Shown here: in pieces, positions 37,427-48,700 of the stretch
Numbering within the stretch: the stretch's first letter is position 1
Layout of the letters: each line of letters begins with the position of its first letter
Assembly (NCBI RefSeq): GCF_001719045.1
Contig: NZ_CP015423.1
Span: 2,006,001 to 2,070,000 of the forward strand
Direction of reading: 5' to 3'
Source: Paenibacillus polymyxa
GTDB taxonomy: Bacteria; Bacillota; Bacilli; Paenibacillales; Paenibacillaceae
Length of the DNA: 64,000 nt
The notes under the pieces: model-generated
What the model was told of the DNA's origin: nothing
The model's database searches: none
Seen by the model: the letters and a program-made list of their open reading frames with translations, nothing else
Program-made: the position numbers and the translations under genes

Positions 37427-39249
37427 GTGTACGCCACCTCCCTGCGTTCGGCAGACTCGGTAAATTCCTGATAGTACGACTGGGCGTACAGTCCCTTCAT
37501 CTTCAGCAATTGTTCATGAGTGCCCTTTTCAACAATACTCCCCTGTTCCATGACCCAAATTTCGTCGGCGTTTTGTACTGTAGAAAGCCGGTGGGCAATA
37601 ATCATCGTCGTTCTCTGCTTCATCAATGCGCCCAGCGCTTCCTGAACCGCGCTTTCCGACTCCGGATCAAGAGCCGACGTTGGCTCGTCCAGCAGCAGAA
37701 CGGGAGCATCCTTAAGAAAAGCCCGGGCCATTGCAATGCGCTGGCGCTGCCCGCCGGACAAAAGGCCTCCGCGCTCTCCGACATACGTCTGGTAGCCGTC
37801 GGGAAGCTGCATAATGAAGGAATGCGCCTGAGCGGCTTTAGCGGCTTCGATAATCTCGTCCATCGACGCTACTTCCCGCCCGTAGCCGATATTTTCAGCG
37901 ATCGTGCCGCTAAACAAATATGAATCCTGGGTTACCACGGAAAAATGCGACCGAAGCTGCTCCGGATCGACGCCGTGGATCAGGCTGCCGAACACGCGGA
38001 TCTCGCCCTGGTCCTCTGGAAGCGGATAAAAGCCGCATACAAGCTTAAACACCGTGCTCTTCCCTCCGCCGCTCGCTCCGACAAGCGCGATCGTCTTCCC
38101 TTCCGGCACCGAGAAGCTAACATTCCGCAGGATCGGGGAGCTCTCCTCATATCCGAAGGTTACGTTCTGAAACTCGATGGGGGCGGCGCTCGCTTTCGGA
38201 AGCGAACGGCCATTTTCCGTTTCGGTCGGCTGCTCGACGATTTCGGAGACCCTTCTCAGGGCACCGGCCATTTCGAACGTCCGCGTGATGAGCTCGGGAA
38301 TATGCTCCAGCGGCTCCAGACACAGATTCAGCAAATACAGGAAGGCGATCAGCTCTCCCGCGCCTAGCTGCCCATTGTAGATCAAATAGCTTCCGTAACT
38401 GACGGCGAAAATGATCGGGCTGATCATCAGCGTGGAAAGCAGCGGGTTGACCCAGGCTTCCCGCTTTTTCACGGCCAGCTTTTTTTGAGCCGTCAATTGC
38501 AGCAGCACTTGGTAGGAGCGAGATAACATGCCGGATAGCAGGTAGCTTTTTACAATAGGCATACCCCCAAGCGTATCCTGGAGGTTGACGTTCATTCGGC
38601 CCATGTTCGCCTGGGCTTCCTCCGTCAACCGCTCCAACTGCTTGCCGATCCATTGGGAAACCAGCAGCGCTACGGGAAATAACAGCAGGCTGTACAGCAT
38701 CAGCTCCCATTGGAGGTAGATCAAATAAGCGAAACAGCCGATGAACACCAGCGGATGATAAAACCACTGGGCGAGGTCCCGAATCATAAACTGCTGGATC
38801 AGCTGCAGGTCGTTGTTGATCCGCGACAATACGTCGCCGGAGTGCTGCTTTTCCAAGTAGGAGACTGGGAGTTTGCCGACATGACGCATGACATGGTTGC
38901 GGATATCCTGCACCGCAGAGGCGCTGCTTCGCTCCACGCCGAAGCTCATGAAAAACTTCGCCGGCACACCGATCAAGATGACCACAAAGACCGTGTACAC
39001 GATTTGCAGAACGATTGGCCCTGCCCCCTTCTCAGCCTGGGTGGTCAGCTGCTCGATCAAACTTCCCATCCATATCTCAATAACGGCGGCGGCAATCGCG
39101 GACAAGATACCGACGATCATCCAGCCTTTGTGACGGCTTACATAGGACATCAGCCAGCGGAACGCTTTCCAGGCGGCGTAAGCGGTTTGGCGCTTGGAAG
39201 GCGCCGCTGTGCCTTGTTCTAGAACAGACGGCTGGCGGTCAGCTTCCAT
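37423..39249 (-). CDS. pmxC: ABC exporter PmxC of the polymyxin operon
   Basis: 608-residue half-transporter with an extra hydrophilic N-terminus of about 40 residues (MEADRQPSVLEQGTAAPSKR), then a six-helix domain and an ATPase. Walker A GASGGGKST, Q-loop VVTQDSYLF, signature LSGGQRQRIAMARA, Walker B VLLLDEPTSAL and the switch His in IAHRLST are present, so both nucleotide sites of a PmxC-PmxD dimer look active. The ATG lies inside the end of pmxB (11-bp overlap) and the stop overlaps pmxD, making B-C-D one coupled unit. The likely substrate is the finished polymyxin. Confidence 0.93.
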   Translation of the reverse strand: MEADRQPSVLEQGTAAPSKRQTAYAAWKAFRWLMSYVSRHKGWMIVGILSAIAAAVIEIWMGSLIEQLTTQAEKGAGPIVLQIVYTVFVVILIGVPAKFFMSFGVERSSASAVQDIRNHVMRHVGKLPVSYLEKQHSGDVLSRINNDLQLIQQFMIRDLAQWFYHPLVFIGCFAYLIYLQWELMLYSLLLFPVALLVSQWIGKQLERLTEEAQANMGRMNVNLQDTLGGMPIVKSYLLSGMLSRSYQVLLQLTAQKKLAVKKREAWVNPLLSTLMISPIIFAVSYGSYLIYNGQLGAGELIAFLYLLNLCLEPLEHIPELITRTFEMAGALRRVSEIVEQPTETENGRSLPKASAAPIEFQNVTFGYEESSPILRNVSFSVPEGKTIALVGASGGGKSTVFKLVCGFYPLPEDQGEIRVFGSLIHGVDPEQLRSHFSVVTQDSYLFSGTIAENIGYGREVASMDEIIEAAKAAQAHSFIMQLPDGYQTYVGERGGLLSGGQRQRIAMARAFLKDAPVLLLDEPTSALDPESESAVQEALGALMKQRTTMIIAHRLSTVQNADEIWVMEQGSIVEKGTHEQLLKMKGLYAQSYYQEFTESAERREVAYT

Positions 39250-42200
39250 GCAGTACCCCGGCCTCCGCTTCGATCTGCCGCTTGACTTGCTCTAAGATGT
39301 CCCGGATGACGACGGCCGTTTCTTCCACGCGCGCGAGTTCCAGCAATTCCTCGTGCGCGCCCTCCAGCCGATAATCGGCGTAAGCTTGCGTCGTTGCCCC
39401 CCGCCAGGAAGGCAATTGGTGCTCCAGGCGGAACGCTTCGCTGTCCTTCGCAATCATTTCGTAAATCCGGGCCGGGATCGTGCCGGAATTAATAAGCTGC
39501 GCTTCGTACGCCAAGGTCGCTTTGACCTTCCGATGAACCCGCTCCCGCACGAGCGGGTTGCTCATTAATTCCTTCTCTTCTTCGTCGAAATCGGCAAGCG
39601 TTTCTTCAAGCTCTTTCTCCGACGTTTCGGAAGGCGTCAGCGTGTCCTTAATCCACGAGTCCACCATGAGCACGTCCGTTACGGAATACCCTCTTTTCTC
39701 CATCGTTTTGGCTACCTCGAACGTCAGGTTGCCTCCGAAGCAGTAGCCGAGCAGCACGTAAGGTCCTTCCGGCTGGATGCGGACGATCTCGTCCACATAA
39801 CGGTTCAGCATGGCCTCGTAATCGACGGCATCGTCAATAAAATCAATGCCGTAGAGCACGAACCAGCCGTCGAGCCTGCTTGCGAGCTCTCGGTAACCGA
39901 TGCCGAAGCCGCTGCCCGGAGGGAAGCAGAACACGTTCAAATCTCCTGCTTTATTCAGCTTAATGAAGGAGTCTCCCCCTTTATCCAGGCCCAGATCCCC
40001 CTCTCCCAAAGCCATGGCTTCAACTGTTAAATTGTGGAATTGGCGGTTCAGCGGTATCTCGAGGCCCGTTTCATCGTAAACGGCTTGAACGAGCCTCATC
40101 AGACTTAACGAATTGCCACCCAACTCAAAAAAGTTATCCTTTACGCCGACCTGCGGAACGCCAAGCGTATCCTGCCAGACGCGGGCGATCTTCATTTCGA
40201 GCAGCGTTCTCGGCGCGACATATTCCGCTCCTCCGGCCGCGGCTTCCTCCGGCGCGGGCAGCGCTTTGCGGTCGATTTTCCCGTTCGGGGTCAGCGGCAT
40301 CCGCGAAAGCTGCACGAGGTGCGAAGGAATCATATACCCCGGAAGCTGCTTGGCGAGCTCCTCCTTGAGTTCATGCACCGCCAGCCTCGTTTCCGCCACG
40401 TAATAAGCGACAAGCTGCTTATGGCCGTTCGCGTCGTCGCGGTCGAGCACCTTAGCTTCTTGCACGGCGGCGATCTTCAGCAGCTGCGTCTCGATTTCGT
40501 CCAGCTCGATCCGGTACCCACGGATTTTCACCTGATGATCGATCCGGCCCAGGTATTCGATGTTGCCGTCCGGCAGCCAAGCCGCCAAGTCGCCCGAGCG
40601 GTACAGTTTCTCCCCCTCCGCAAACGGGGAATCGACGAACTTCTCCGCCGTCAGATCCGGACGGTTCAGGTATCCTCTCGCAAGGCCTTCCCCGGCCACA
40701 TACATTTCGCCCGCTACGCCGATCGGCACAGGGCGGCGGTTTTCATCAAGGACGTACACGCTCAGCGTCGGGATCGGCTTGCCGATATTGCTCTTCGCCG
40801 CCTCCATTTCGACCCACGTGATTTCCTTATACGTAACGTGAACCGTCGTCTCCGTAATGCCGTACATATTGATCAGCTTCGTCTCCGGGTACTTCGTCTT
40901 GAAGCCCTTGAGCAGCAGCGGACTCAGCGCTTCGCCCCCGAAGATGACGTTGCGAATCCGCAGATCGTACGGATGGTCCGCCAAGACCTTACGCAGCAGC
41001 TGGTAGAAGTACGTTGGCGTCTGGTTCAAAATCGTGACCTGTTCGCGGCCCAGCAGCGCCAGGAAATCGGCCGGATTTTTCGCCGTGAGCGGCGGTACGA
41101 TGACCAGCTTGCCTCCGTACAGCAACGCTCCGTACATTTCCCAGACGGAGAAATCGAAGCAGAACGAGTGGAACAGCGTCCACGTGTCGGACGGCCCAAA
41201 GTCGAACAGGTTCTTGTCGTTGAACAGGAGGCGCACGACGTTCTTATGCTCGATCAGCGTTCCTTTCGGTCTGCCGGTCGTTCCCGACGTGTAGATGACA
41301 TAAGCCAGGTTGACCGGCCCGGAAATCGGCTCCAGGTTCGAAGCGTCCAGCGCATCGGCGGAGTCCGCCCCTCTGTCGCCCCAAACGAAATCGTCCAATT
41401 CGAGGCGCGTTCCTGCGAAGTCGGTCTTCTCGTGCAGATGCTTTTGAATCAGCAATAACGGCGCGCCCGAATCCTCGATCATGAAGCGGATGCGCTCCTC
41501 CGGGTAGTCGGGATCGACAGGCACGTATGCTCCGCCCGCTTTGAGAATCGCCAGAATGCCGACAACCATATCGAGCGAGCGTTCGGCCAGAATCGCTACC
41601 AGCTGGTCCGCTTCTACTCCCGTCTGCCGCAACTTCCGCGCAAGGCGGTTGGATCGCTCGTTCAGCTCGCGGTAGGTCAGCTGCCGCTCGTTCATGACGG
41701 CGGCCACGTTGTCCGGGTAAAGCTCCGCCTGTTCTTCGAACAAGCCGTAAATCGTTTTCCCCCGCTCGAACCCGGTTTCGGTGTCATTAAATCGCTTCAG
41801 CAGCGTCTCCCTCTCGTCTGGGGACAGCACATCGGCTTGTCCGAGCTCCAGATCCGGCTGAAATAAAAGCACGGACAGCAGCCTAACAAGATGGTCGGCC
41901 GCCTGTTCCACAAATGCCCGCTCGTACCGCTGCCCGTCAAAGCTTATTTCCAGCTCGATGGAGTGGTTTTGGCGGTCGAAGCGAAAAAACGTATCGGCCG
42001 CCACCCGGTTACCCAGCGGTTCCGGATGAATCGGGGCGAAGGATACGACGGTGTTGACGACCGGGAGGCCGTCCCCCGTATAGTCCAGATGGAGCGGCTC
42101 CACCATTTTCCGAAAAGGCAGGTGCTGATGCTCCAGCGCCTCGCCGATGGAGGCTTTGATGCCCCCGAGCAGCGTTTTCAGCGTAGTCTGGCGGCTTACG

Positions 42201-42547
42201 GACGTCTTGATCACCAAGATGTCATGCGGCGGCGGAGTCCCGTCGGGGTCTGCGCTATAAGAAGGCATGCCGACCAGCACTTGGTCCCGCCCGGTATATT
42301 TGAACAGCAGGCTTTTTACTCCTGCCAAAACAATCATGTACAAAGCCAAATCCGAACCGTTGGCGAGGCAAATGATTCTCTCCGAGAGTTCGCTCGGCAG
42401 AGTACGGTGAAGCAAGCCCGGCTCGGCCGCAGCTTCCCCGTCGGCGGATAATTTGGAGGATTGACTGTAGGGAAGGAAGCTCAGGCTGTCTTCGGCGTCA
42501 AACTTGCCGCTCCAGTACCGTTCTTCCTTTTCAAACAAAGATTTCAT
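39239..42547 (-). CDS. pmxB: Polymyxin synthetase PmxB: module 10 (Thr) and cyclising thioesterase
   Basis: 1102 residues. About 1-265 is only the C-terminal lobe of a condensation domain (starts FEKEERYWSGKF, includes EHQHLPF; no HHxxxDG). The adenylation domain follows (about 270-780) with code DFWNIGMVHK (Thr), then a carrier (LGGNSLSLMRL, Ser near 811) and a thioesterase (850-1102). The thioesterase releases the decapeptide by joining Thr10 to the side-chain amine of Dab4. Its nucleophile elbow is GYCFGG (Cys near 934, codon TGC), not GxSxG; the likely Asp (LMVDSW) and His (EGAHEELL) are present. GGGGAGG precedes the ATG. The acceptor condensation must be done by the C domain at the end of PmxA. 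Confidence 0.95.
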   Translation of the reverse strand: MKSLFEKEERYWSGKFDAEDSLSFLPYSQSSKLSADGEAAAEPGLLHRTLPSELSERIICLANGSDLALYMIVLAGVKSLLFKYTGRDQVLVGMPSYSADPDGTPPPHDILVIKTSVSRQTTLKTLLGGIKASIGEALEHQHLPFRKMVEPLHLDYTGDGLPVVNTVVSFAPIHPEPLGNRVAADTFFRFDRQNHSIELEISFDGQRYERAFVEQAADHLVRLLSVLLFQPDLELGQADVLSPDERETLLKRFNDTETGFERGKTIYGLFEEQAELYPDNVAAVMNERQLTYRELNERSNRLARKLRQTGVEADQLVAILAERSLDMVVGILAILKAGGAYVPVDPDYPEERIRFMIEDSGAPLLLIQKHLHEKTDFAGTRLELDDFVWGDRGADSADALDASNLEPISGPVNLAYVIYTSGTTGRPKGTLIEHKNVVRLLFNDKNLFDFGPSDTWTLFHSFCFDFSVWEMYGALLYGGKLVIVPPLTAKNPADFLALLGREQVTILNQTPTYFYQLLRKVLADHPYDLRIRNVIFGGEALSPLLLKGFKTKYPETKLINMYGITETTVHVTYKEITWVEMEAAKSNIGKPIPTLSVYVLDENRRPVPIGVAGEMYVAGEGLARGYLNRPDLTAEKFVDSPFAEGEKLYRSGDLAAWLPDGNIEYLGRIDHQVKIRGYRIELDEIETQLLKIAAVQEAKVLDRDDANGHKQLVAYYVAETRLAVHELKEELAKQLPGYMIPSHLVQLSRMPLTPNGKIDRKALPAPEEAAAGGAEYVAPRTLLEMKIARVWQDTLGVPQVGVKDNFFELGGNSLSLMRLVQAVYDETGLEIPLNRQFHNLTVEAMALGEGDLGLDKGGDSFIKLNKAGDLNVFCFPPGSGFGIGYRELASRLDGWFVLYGIDFIDDAVDYEAMLNRYVDEIVRIQPEGPYVLLGYCFGGNLTFEVAKTMEKRGYSVTDVLMVDSWIKDTLTPSETSEKELEETLADFDEEEKELMSNPLVRERVHRKVKATLAYEAQLINSGTIPARIYEMIAKDSEAFRLEHQLPSWRGATTQAYADYRLEGAHEELLELARVEETAVVIRDILEQVKRQIEAEAGVLHGS
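40477..41767 (-). repeat. Thr adenylation-core block shared with pmxE module 2
   Basis: Partner of 29640-30930. The sharp loss of similarity beyond IETQLL, and upstream of the LFEEQAELYP segment, shows that the adenylation core was copied as a unit. Confidence 0.88.
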
Positions 42548-42701
42548 TTGTACCTCCCCTAAAAATGAAGTGACCGCATGCCCCGGCGCAGGTCCGAAAA
42601 AGCTTGCTTTCGGCCTGCGCGTTTACGGGCTTGGACGTTGTTCGCCGTCTTCCTTGGGATGCGCGCCGCTTTCGCTTGACGGCGGAGGCGCGCTTATAGG
42701 A

Positions 42702-45700
42702 TTAGAACGCGAATTCGATCGTATCGACGGCACTCTTTGCGCCTGCCGCCGGTTTATGACATTCAATCCGGCTTAGCTCGAGTTGTGGATTTTCCGCAAT
42801 TTGAGACAGTACCCGCAGGTAATCCTCGGTCAAGGTGCGGATCATCGCTTCTTTGAACAGCTTGGTGGCGTAGAAGAAGCCCCCGCTCAGCGCCCCGTTG
42901 TTTTCATACATAAACAGCGTCAGATCGAACTTCGCTTCTTCCAAATGGTCAAGCTCGTAAGTCTTCAGGCTGACCCCTTCCAGCTCGGCGTCTCGTTCTT
43001 CGATATTTTGCAAGTCGAAAACGGCATCGAACAGCGGGAAGCGGCCCGGCTCCCGCTTCACATTCAAACGCTCCACGAGCTCCTCGAATGGATAATCCTG
43101 GTTCTCGAAAGCACCCAAAGCCGTTTCCTTCACTTCTTCCAGGTAGGACAAGAACGTTTTGTCGCCCGACGGACGATTGCGGATCGCCAGCGTATTGACA
43201 AACATCCCGATGACCGGTTCCAAATCGGCGTTCGTTCTTCCCGCCACCGGGGTGCCCACGACCAAGTCCTCCTGCCCGCTGTACTTGGACAGCAGCACGG
43301 TATAAGCCGCAAGCAGCACCATGAACAGCGTGCTTTCACGCTCGGCCGCCAATTCGCGCAGCCGCGCAGAGAGAGAAGCTTCGACGTCGAACTCCAGATG
43401 CGCGCCTTCGTAGCTACGAGCCGCAGACCGTTCGTAGTCCATCGGCAGGTCCGCCGTCGGCAGCTCGCCTTCGAAGGTTTGCAGCCAGTACGCTTCCTGC
43501 CGCCCGATCCGCTCTCGGTGGGCCTTCGACTGCTGCCAAACGGCATAATCCTTGTATTGAATGCGCAGTGGCGGCAGTTCTTCCCCGGCGTAGAAACTCG
43601 AGAACTCATCAATCACAATCGCCATCGATACGCCGTCGGACACCATATGGTGCATGTCGAAAAGGAGAATATGCAGGTTCGGCTCCAGCTCGATGACCCC
43701 GGCGCGCAGCAGCGGCGGCTTGCCGAGATCAAACGGACGAACGAAGCTGCGGACGATCTGCTCGATTTGAGCCGCATCCTCTTTATCCGCTTGATGATGC
43801 TCGATAGCAAAATCGACCTGCGGGTAAATCCGCTGAACCGCTTCGGCCTTCACGATTTCAAAACCGGTGCGCAGCGATTCATGCCGTGTTATCAATTTCC
43901 GCAAGGCGGCTTCCAACCGGTCTAAATCAAACTCGCCTTCCACCTGCACCAGCTCCGGCATGTTGTAAAGCTGATCCGCTCCATCCAGCGTGTGCTGAAT
44001 GAACAGCCGTTTCTGCGCGGAGGACAGAGGGTAGTACTCTCTCTCCTCCGCTTGAGGAATGGCCTCATGCTCCCGCCGTTCCATCCGGGCGATTGCCTCG
44101 GCCATCGCCGCAATCGTCGAGTGACGGAATACGTCGCGCAGCGGCAGGTTGACGTTTAATTCCTTAAATACCTTGCCCGCCAGCGTCGTCGCTCGCAGGG
44201 AGTGGCCGCCGATGTCGAAGAAGTTGTCGTGAACGCCAATCTCCTTCGCAAGCCCCAGCACCTCCTGCCAAATCGCCGCCAACTTCGTTTCCAGCTCATT
44301 GCGCGGTGCGACGTACTCCGTTCCGCTTCCCGCTTCCCCTTCCGGCGCCGGCAGCGCCTTCCGGTCAATCTTTCCGTTCGGCGTCAGAGGCAGGCGCTCC
44401 ATCTCTACGAAGTACGACGGGATCATGTAGCCCGGCAGCTCCTGCGCTAGCGCGCTGCGCAAATCGTTCACCACCAGCTCCGCTCCGGTATCCGGCGTGT
44501 AATACGCGCATAGCGCCTTCTGCCCGTTCGCGTCACTTCGAACCAGCACCACCGCTTCGCGCACGCCTTCCACCCGCAGCAGCTGCGACTCGATCTCGCC
44601 CGTCTCGATTCGGTAGCCCCGGATTTTCGCCTGGTTGTCGATCCGGCCGATGAAGTCCACGTTGCCGTCTTCCATCCACCGCGCCAAGTCTCCTGTGCGG
44701 TACAGCCGCTCGCCCGCGGCGAACGGGCTGTCTACGAACTTCTCTTCCGTCAGCTCCGGACGGTTCAAGTACCCGCGCGCCACTCCGACTCCGCCGATGA
44801 CCAGCTCGCCCAGCACCCCGACCGGCACCGGGTTCAGATGCGCGTCCACGATGTAGAATTTCGCATTCAGCCACGCTTTGCCGATCGGCACATTGCCTGT
44901 CTGCGGCAGCTTCGTCAGCTCCTCGTCGTAGAAGCTGGAGTCGATCGCCGCTTCCGTCACACCGTATGCGTTGATGATCCGGAACAACGAGCCGAAGCGT
45001 TCCTGCAAGGTCCGGTAATCCGCCACGCTGCAGCTGTCCGAGCTCGTGATCAACAGCTCCACCCGGCTCATATCCAGTTGCTGCTCGTGCACGTACTCTA
45101 GGAACGGCACGATCAGCGCTGGCGTCGATTCGAAGATGGTGACCCGCTCCCGCTCAATCCAGTGGTGCAGACGAGACGGATCGATCCGGTCGTCCTTCGG
45201 CACAATCACCATCGTGCCTCCGTTGTACAGCGTCCGCGCGATATCTCCCACGAACACGTCAAACGAGAAGCTTGCGAGCTGCAGCAGCCGCACCGGGAAC
45301 TCATCCAACCGGTATTCCCGCCGGTAGCCCGCCGCCGTGTTCACCAGGCTGCGATGCTCGATCATCACGCCCTTCGGCTTGCCCGTCGTTCCCGACGTGT
45401 AGATCACGTACGCCAGGTCCTCCGGACGGGCTTCATGGAAGCTGTCGGTGCCAACATTCTGATGGCTCTCATCGCCGTCGTCCACAGCATCCGTCAGCTT
45501 GCCGGAGACCATGCCGGAGACAACCGACGCATTCGCCCGCTCCTCGCTGTACGACGCTTCCTCGTCGAGGTACAGCACCGCCGCCAGCGCCAGCTCCTCA
45601 TCGCCGAGCCAGGCTTCGGCACGCTCTCGCAGCGGCGTTTGCGTCAGCAGCACCTTCGCTCCGCTGTCTTCGAGCATGAACCGCACGCGCTCCGCCGGGT

Positions 45701-48700
45701 AATCCGGGTCGAGCGGCACATACGCCCCGCCCGCTTTCCAGACGGCCAGCACGGCCACCAGCAAGTCCACCGAACGCTCGGCGAGAATGCCGACGATCGT
45801 CTCCCGGCCGATGCCGCTTGCGCGCAGCGTAGCCGCCAAGCGGTTCGCCCGCTCGTTCAGCTCCGCATACGTCAGTCGGTCGTTCTCGTACACGACGGCC
45901 GCCGCTTCCGGCGTGCGCTCCGCCTGTTCCTCGAACAACCGGTGGAACGCGGCCGCAGGAGCCGCTTCCGGCTGCGCCGGGTTGAACGCGCCGAGAATTT
46001 GTTCTTTTTCCTCTGCCGTCAGCAAGTTCAGCTCGGCGATCTTCGCATCCGGATGGCTTACGATCGTTACGAGCAGCTGCTCGTAATGTTTTGCCAGCCG
46101 TTCGATCGTCTCCCTTTTGTAGAGAGCCGTCGCATATTCGAAGCTGTAATCCAAGCCGCCGTTCTCCTCGCCCACATCCAAGCTGATATCAAACTTCGCG
46201 GTATCCAGTGCGCTCGGATAAGGAATCAGGCGAAGCCCTTCCAGCTCAAATTCCTCGTTCTCCGTATTCTGCATCGTAAATAGCGTGTCGAAGAGCGGAT
46301 TGCGGCTTAAATCACGGGTGACTTGCACCTTGTCCACCAATTCTTCGAACGGATAGTTTTGATGCTCGAAGGCGTGGAGGGTCGTTTCTTTGACTTCGTT
46401 CAGGTATGACAGGAATGTCTTCTCCGAAGCCGGATAACTGCGGATAGCCAGCGTGTTTAAGAAAATCCCGATCAACGGCTGCACATCTCCATGATTCCTT
46501 CCGGCAATCGGCGTACCGACGATCACGTCTTCCTGACCTGAATATTTATGCAGAAGGACGTTATACGCCGCAAGCAGCACCATAAACAGCGTCGTGCCCG
46601 TTTCCGAGGCCAGCTGCTTCAGGCCGTCGGTTTTCGAAGCGTCGAAGAAAAACTCCAGCGTTTGGCCTTCGTAGCTCTGCACGGCCGGACGCGGATAGTC
46701 GGTCGGCATTTCCAGCACCGGAAGCTCGCCTTGGAACATGTCCAGCCAGTACGCCTCCTGCCGCTGAAGCCGTTCCTTCTGCTCCTGCGAATGCTGCCAA
46801 ACGGTGTAGTCTTTGTACTGAATACGCAGAGGCTCCAATTGCTCGCCGCCGTACAAGCGGACGAATTCTTCAACAAAGATTTCCATCGAGACGCCGTCGG
46901 AAATAATATGATGCATGTCGTACATTAGAATATGGCGTTTCGGAGCTAGCTCGACAAGGCCTACCCTCAGCAGCGGAGGCTTCGCCAAGTCAAACGGACG
47001 GACGAAACGGCGAACCGTCTCTTCGGCCTCTTGCTCATCCGCTCGATAGAACTCCACGGCAAAATTCACGTCCTGGTAAATCCGCTGCGATGCTTCGCCA
47101 TCCACCATTTCGAACCCGGTGCGCAGCGTTTCATGCCGCGCCACGAGCTTACGGAACACTTCTTCGAACCTTGCTCGGTCCAAAGCACCCTCCAGCAGCA
47201 TCGCTTCCGGCATGTTGTAGCTAAGCTCCGCGCCTTCCAGTTGATTCAGGATAAAGAGACGTTTTTGAGCAAAAGATTGCGGGTACACCTCTCGGTCATC
47301 CGCCATCGGAATGGCAACGAATGTCTGCTCATCCAGCCGGGAAATGGCGGCCGCCATGCTCTCGATCGTGGAATGGCGGAACACGTCGCGCAGCGGCAGA
47401 TCCACGTTCAACCCTTTATGAATCTTGCTGACCAGCGTCGTCGCCCGCAGGGAGTGACCGCCGATGTCGAAGAAGTTGTCGTGAACGCCAATCTCCTTCG
47501 CAAGCCCCAGCACCTCCTGCCAAATCGCCGCCAGCTTCGTTTCCAGCTCATTGCGCGGTGCGACGTACTCCGTTCCGCTTCCCGCTTCCCCTTCCGGCGC
47601 CGGCAGCGCCTTCCGGTCAATCTTTCCGTTCGGCGTCAGAGGCAGACGCTCCAGCTCCACGAAGTACGACGGGATCATATAGCCCGGCAGCTCCTGCGCC
47701 AGCGCGCTGCGCAAATCGTTCATCGCCAGCTCCGCTCCGGTATCCGGCGTGTAATACGCGCATAGCGCCTTCTGCCCGTTCGCGTCACTTCGAACCAGCA
47801 CCACCGCTTCGCGCACGCCTTCCACCCGCAGCAGCTGCGACTCGATCTCGCCCGTCTCGATCCGGTACCCCCGGATTTTCGCCTGGTTGTCGATCCGGCC
47901 GATGAAGTCCACGTTGCCGTCTTCCATCCACCGCGCCAAGTCTCCCGTGCGGTACAGCCGCTCGCCCACGGCGAACGGGCTGTCTACGAACTTCTCTTCC
48001 GTCAGCTCCGGACGGTTCAAGTACCCGCGCGCCACTCCGACTCCGCCGATGACCAGCTCGCCCAGCACCCCGACCGGCACCGGGTTCAGATGCGCATCCA
48101 CGATGTAGAATTTCGCATTCAGCCACGCTTTGCCGATCGGCACATTGCCTGTCTGCGGCAGCTTCGCCAGCTCCTCGTCGTAGAAGCTTGAGTCGATCGC
48201 CGCTTCCGTCACGCCGTATGCGTTGATGATCCGGAACAACGAGCCGAAGCGTTCCTGCAAGGTCCGGTAATCCGCCACGCTGCAGCTGTCCGAGCTCGTG
48301 ATCAACAGCTCCAACCGGCTCATGTCCAGTTGCTGCTCGTGCACGTACTCCAGGAACGGCACGATCAGCGCCGGCGTCGATTCGAAGATGGTGACCCGCT
48401 CCCGTTCAATCCAGTAGTGCAGACGAGACGGATCGATCCGGTCGTCCTTCGGCACAATCACCATCGTGCCTCCGTTGTACAGCGTCCGCGCGATATCTCC
48501 CACGAACACGTCGAACGAGAAGCTGGCGAGCTGCAGCAGCCGCACCGGGAACTGATCCAACCGGTATTCCCGCCGGTAGCCCGCCGCCGTGTTCACCAGG
48601 CTGCGGTGCTCGATCATCACGCCCTTCGGCTTGCCCGTCGTTCCCGACGTGTAGATCACGTACGCCAGATCCTCCGGACGGGCTTCATGGAAGCTGTCGG

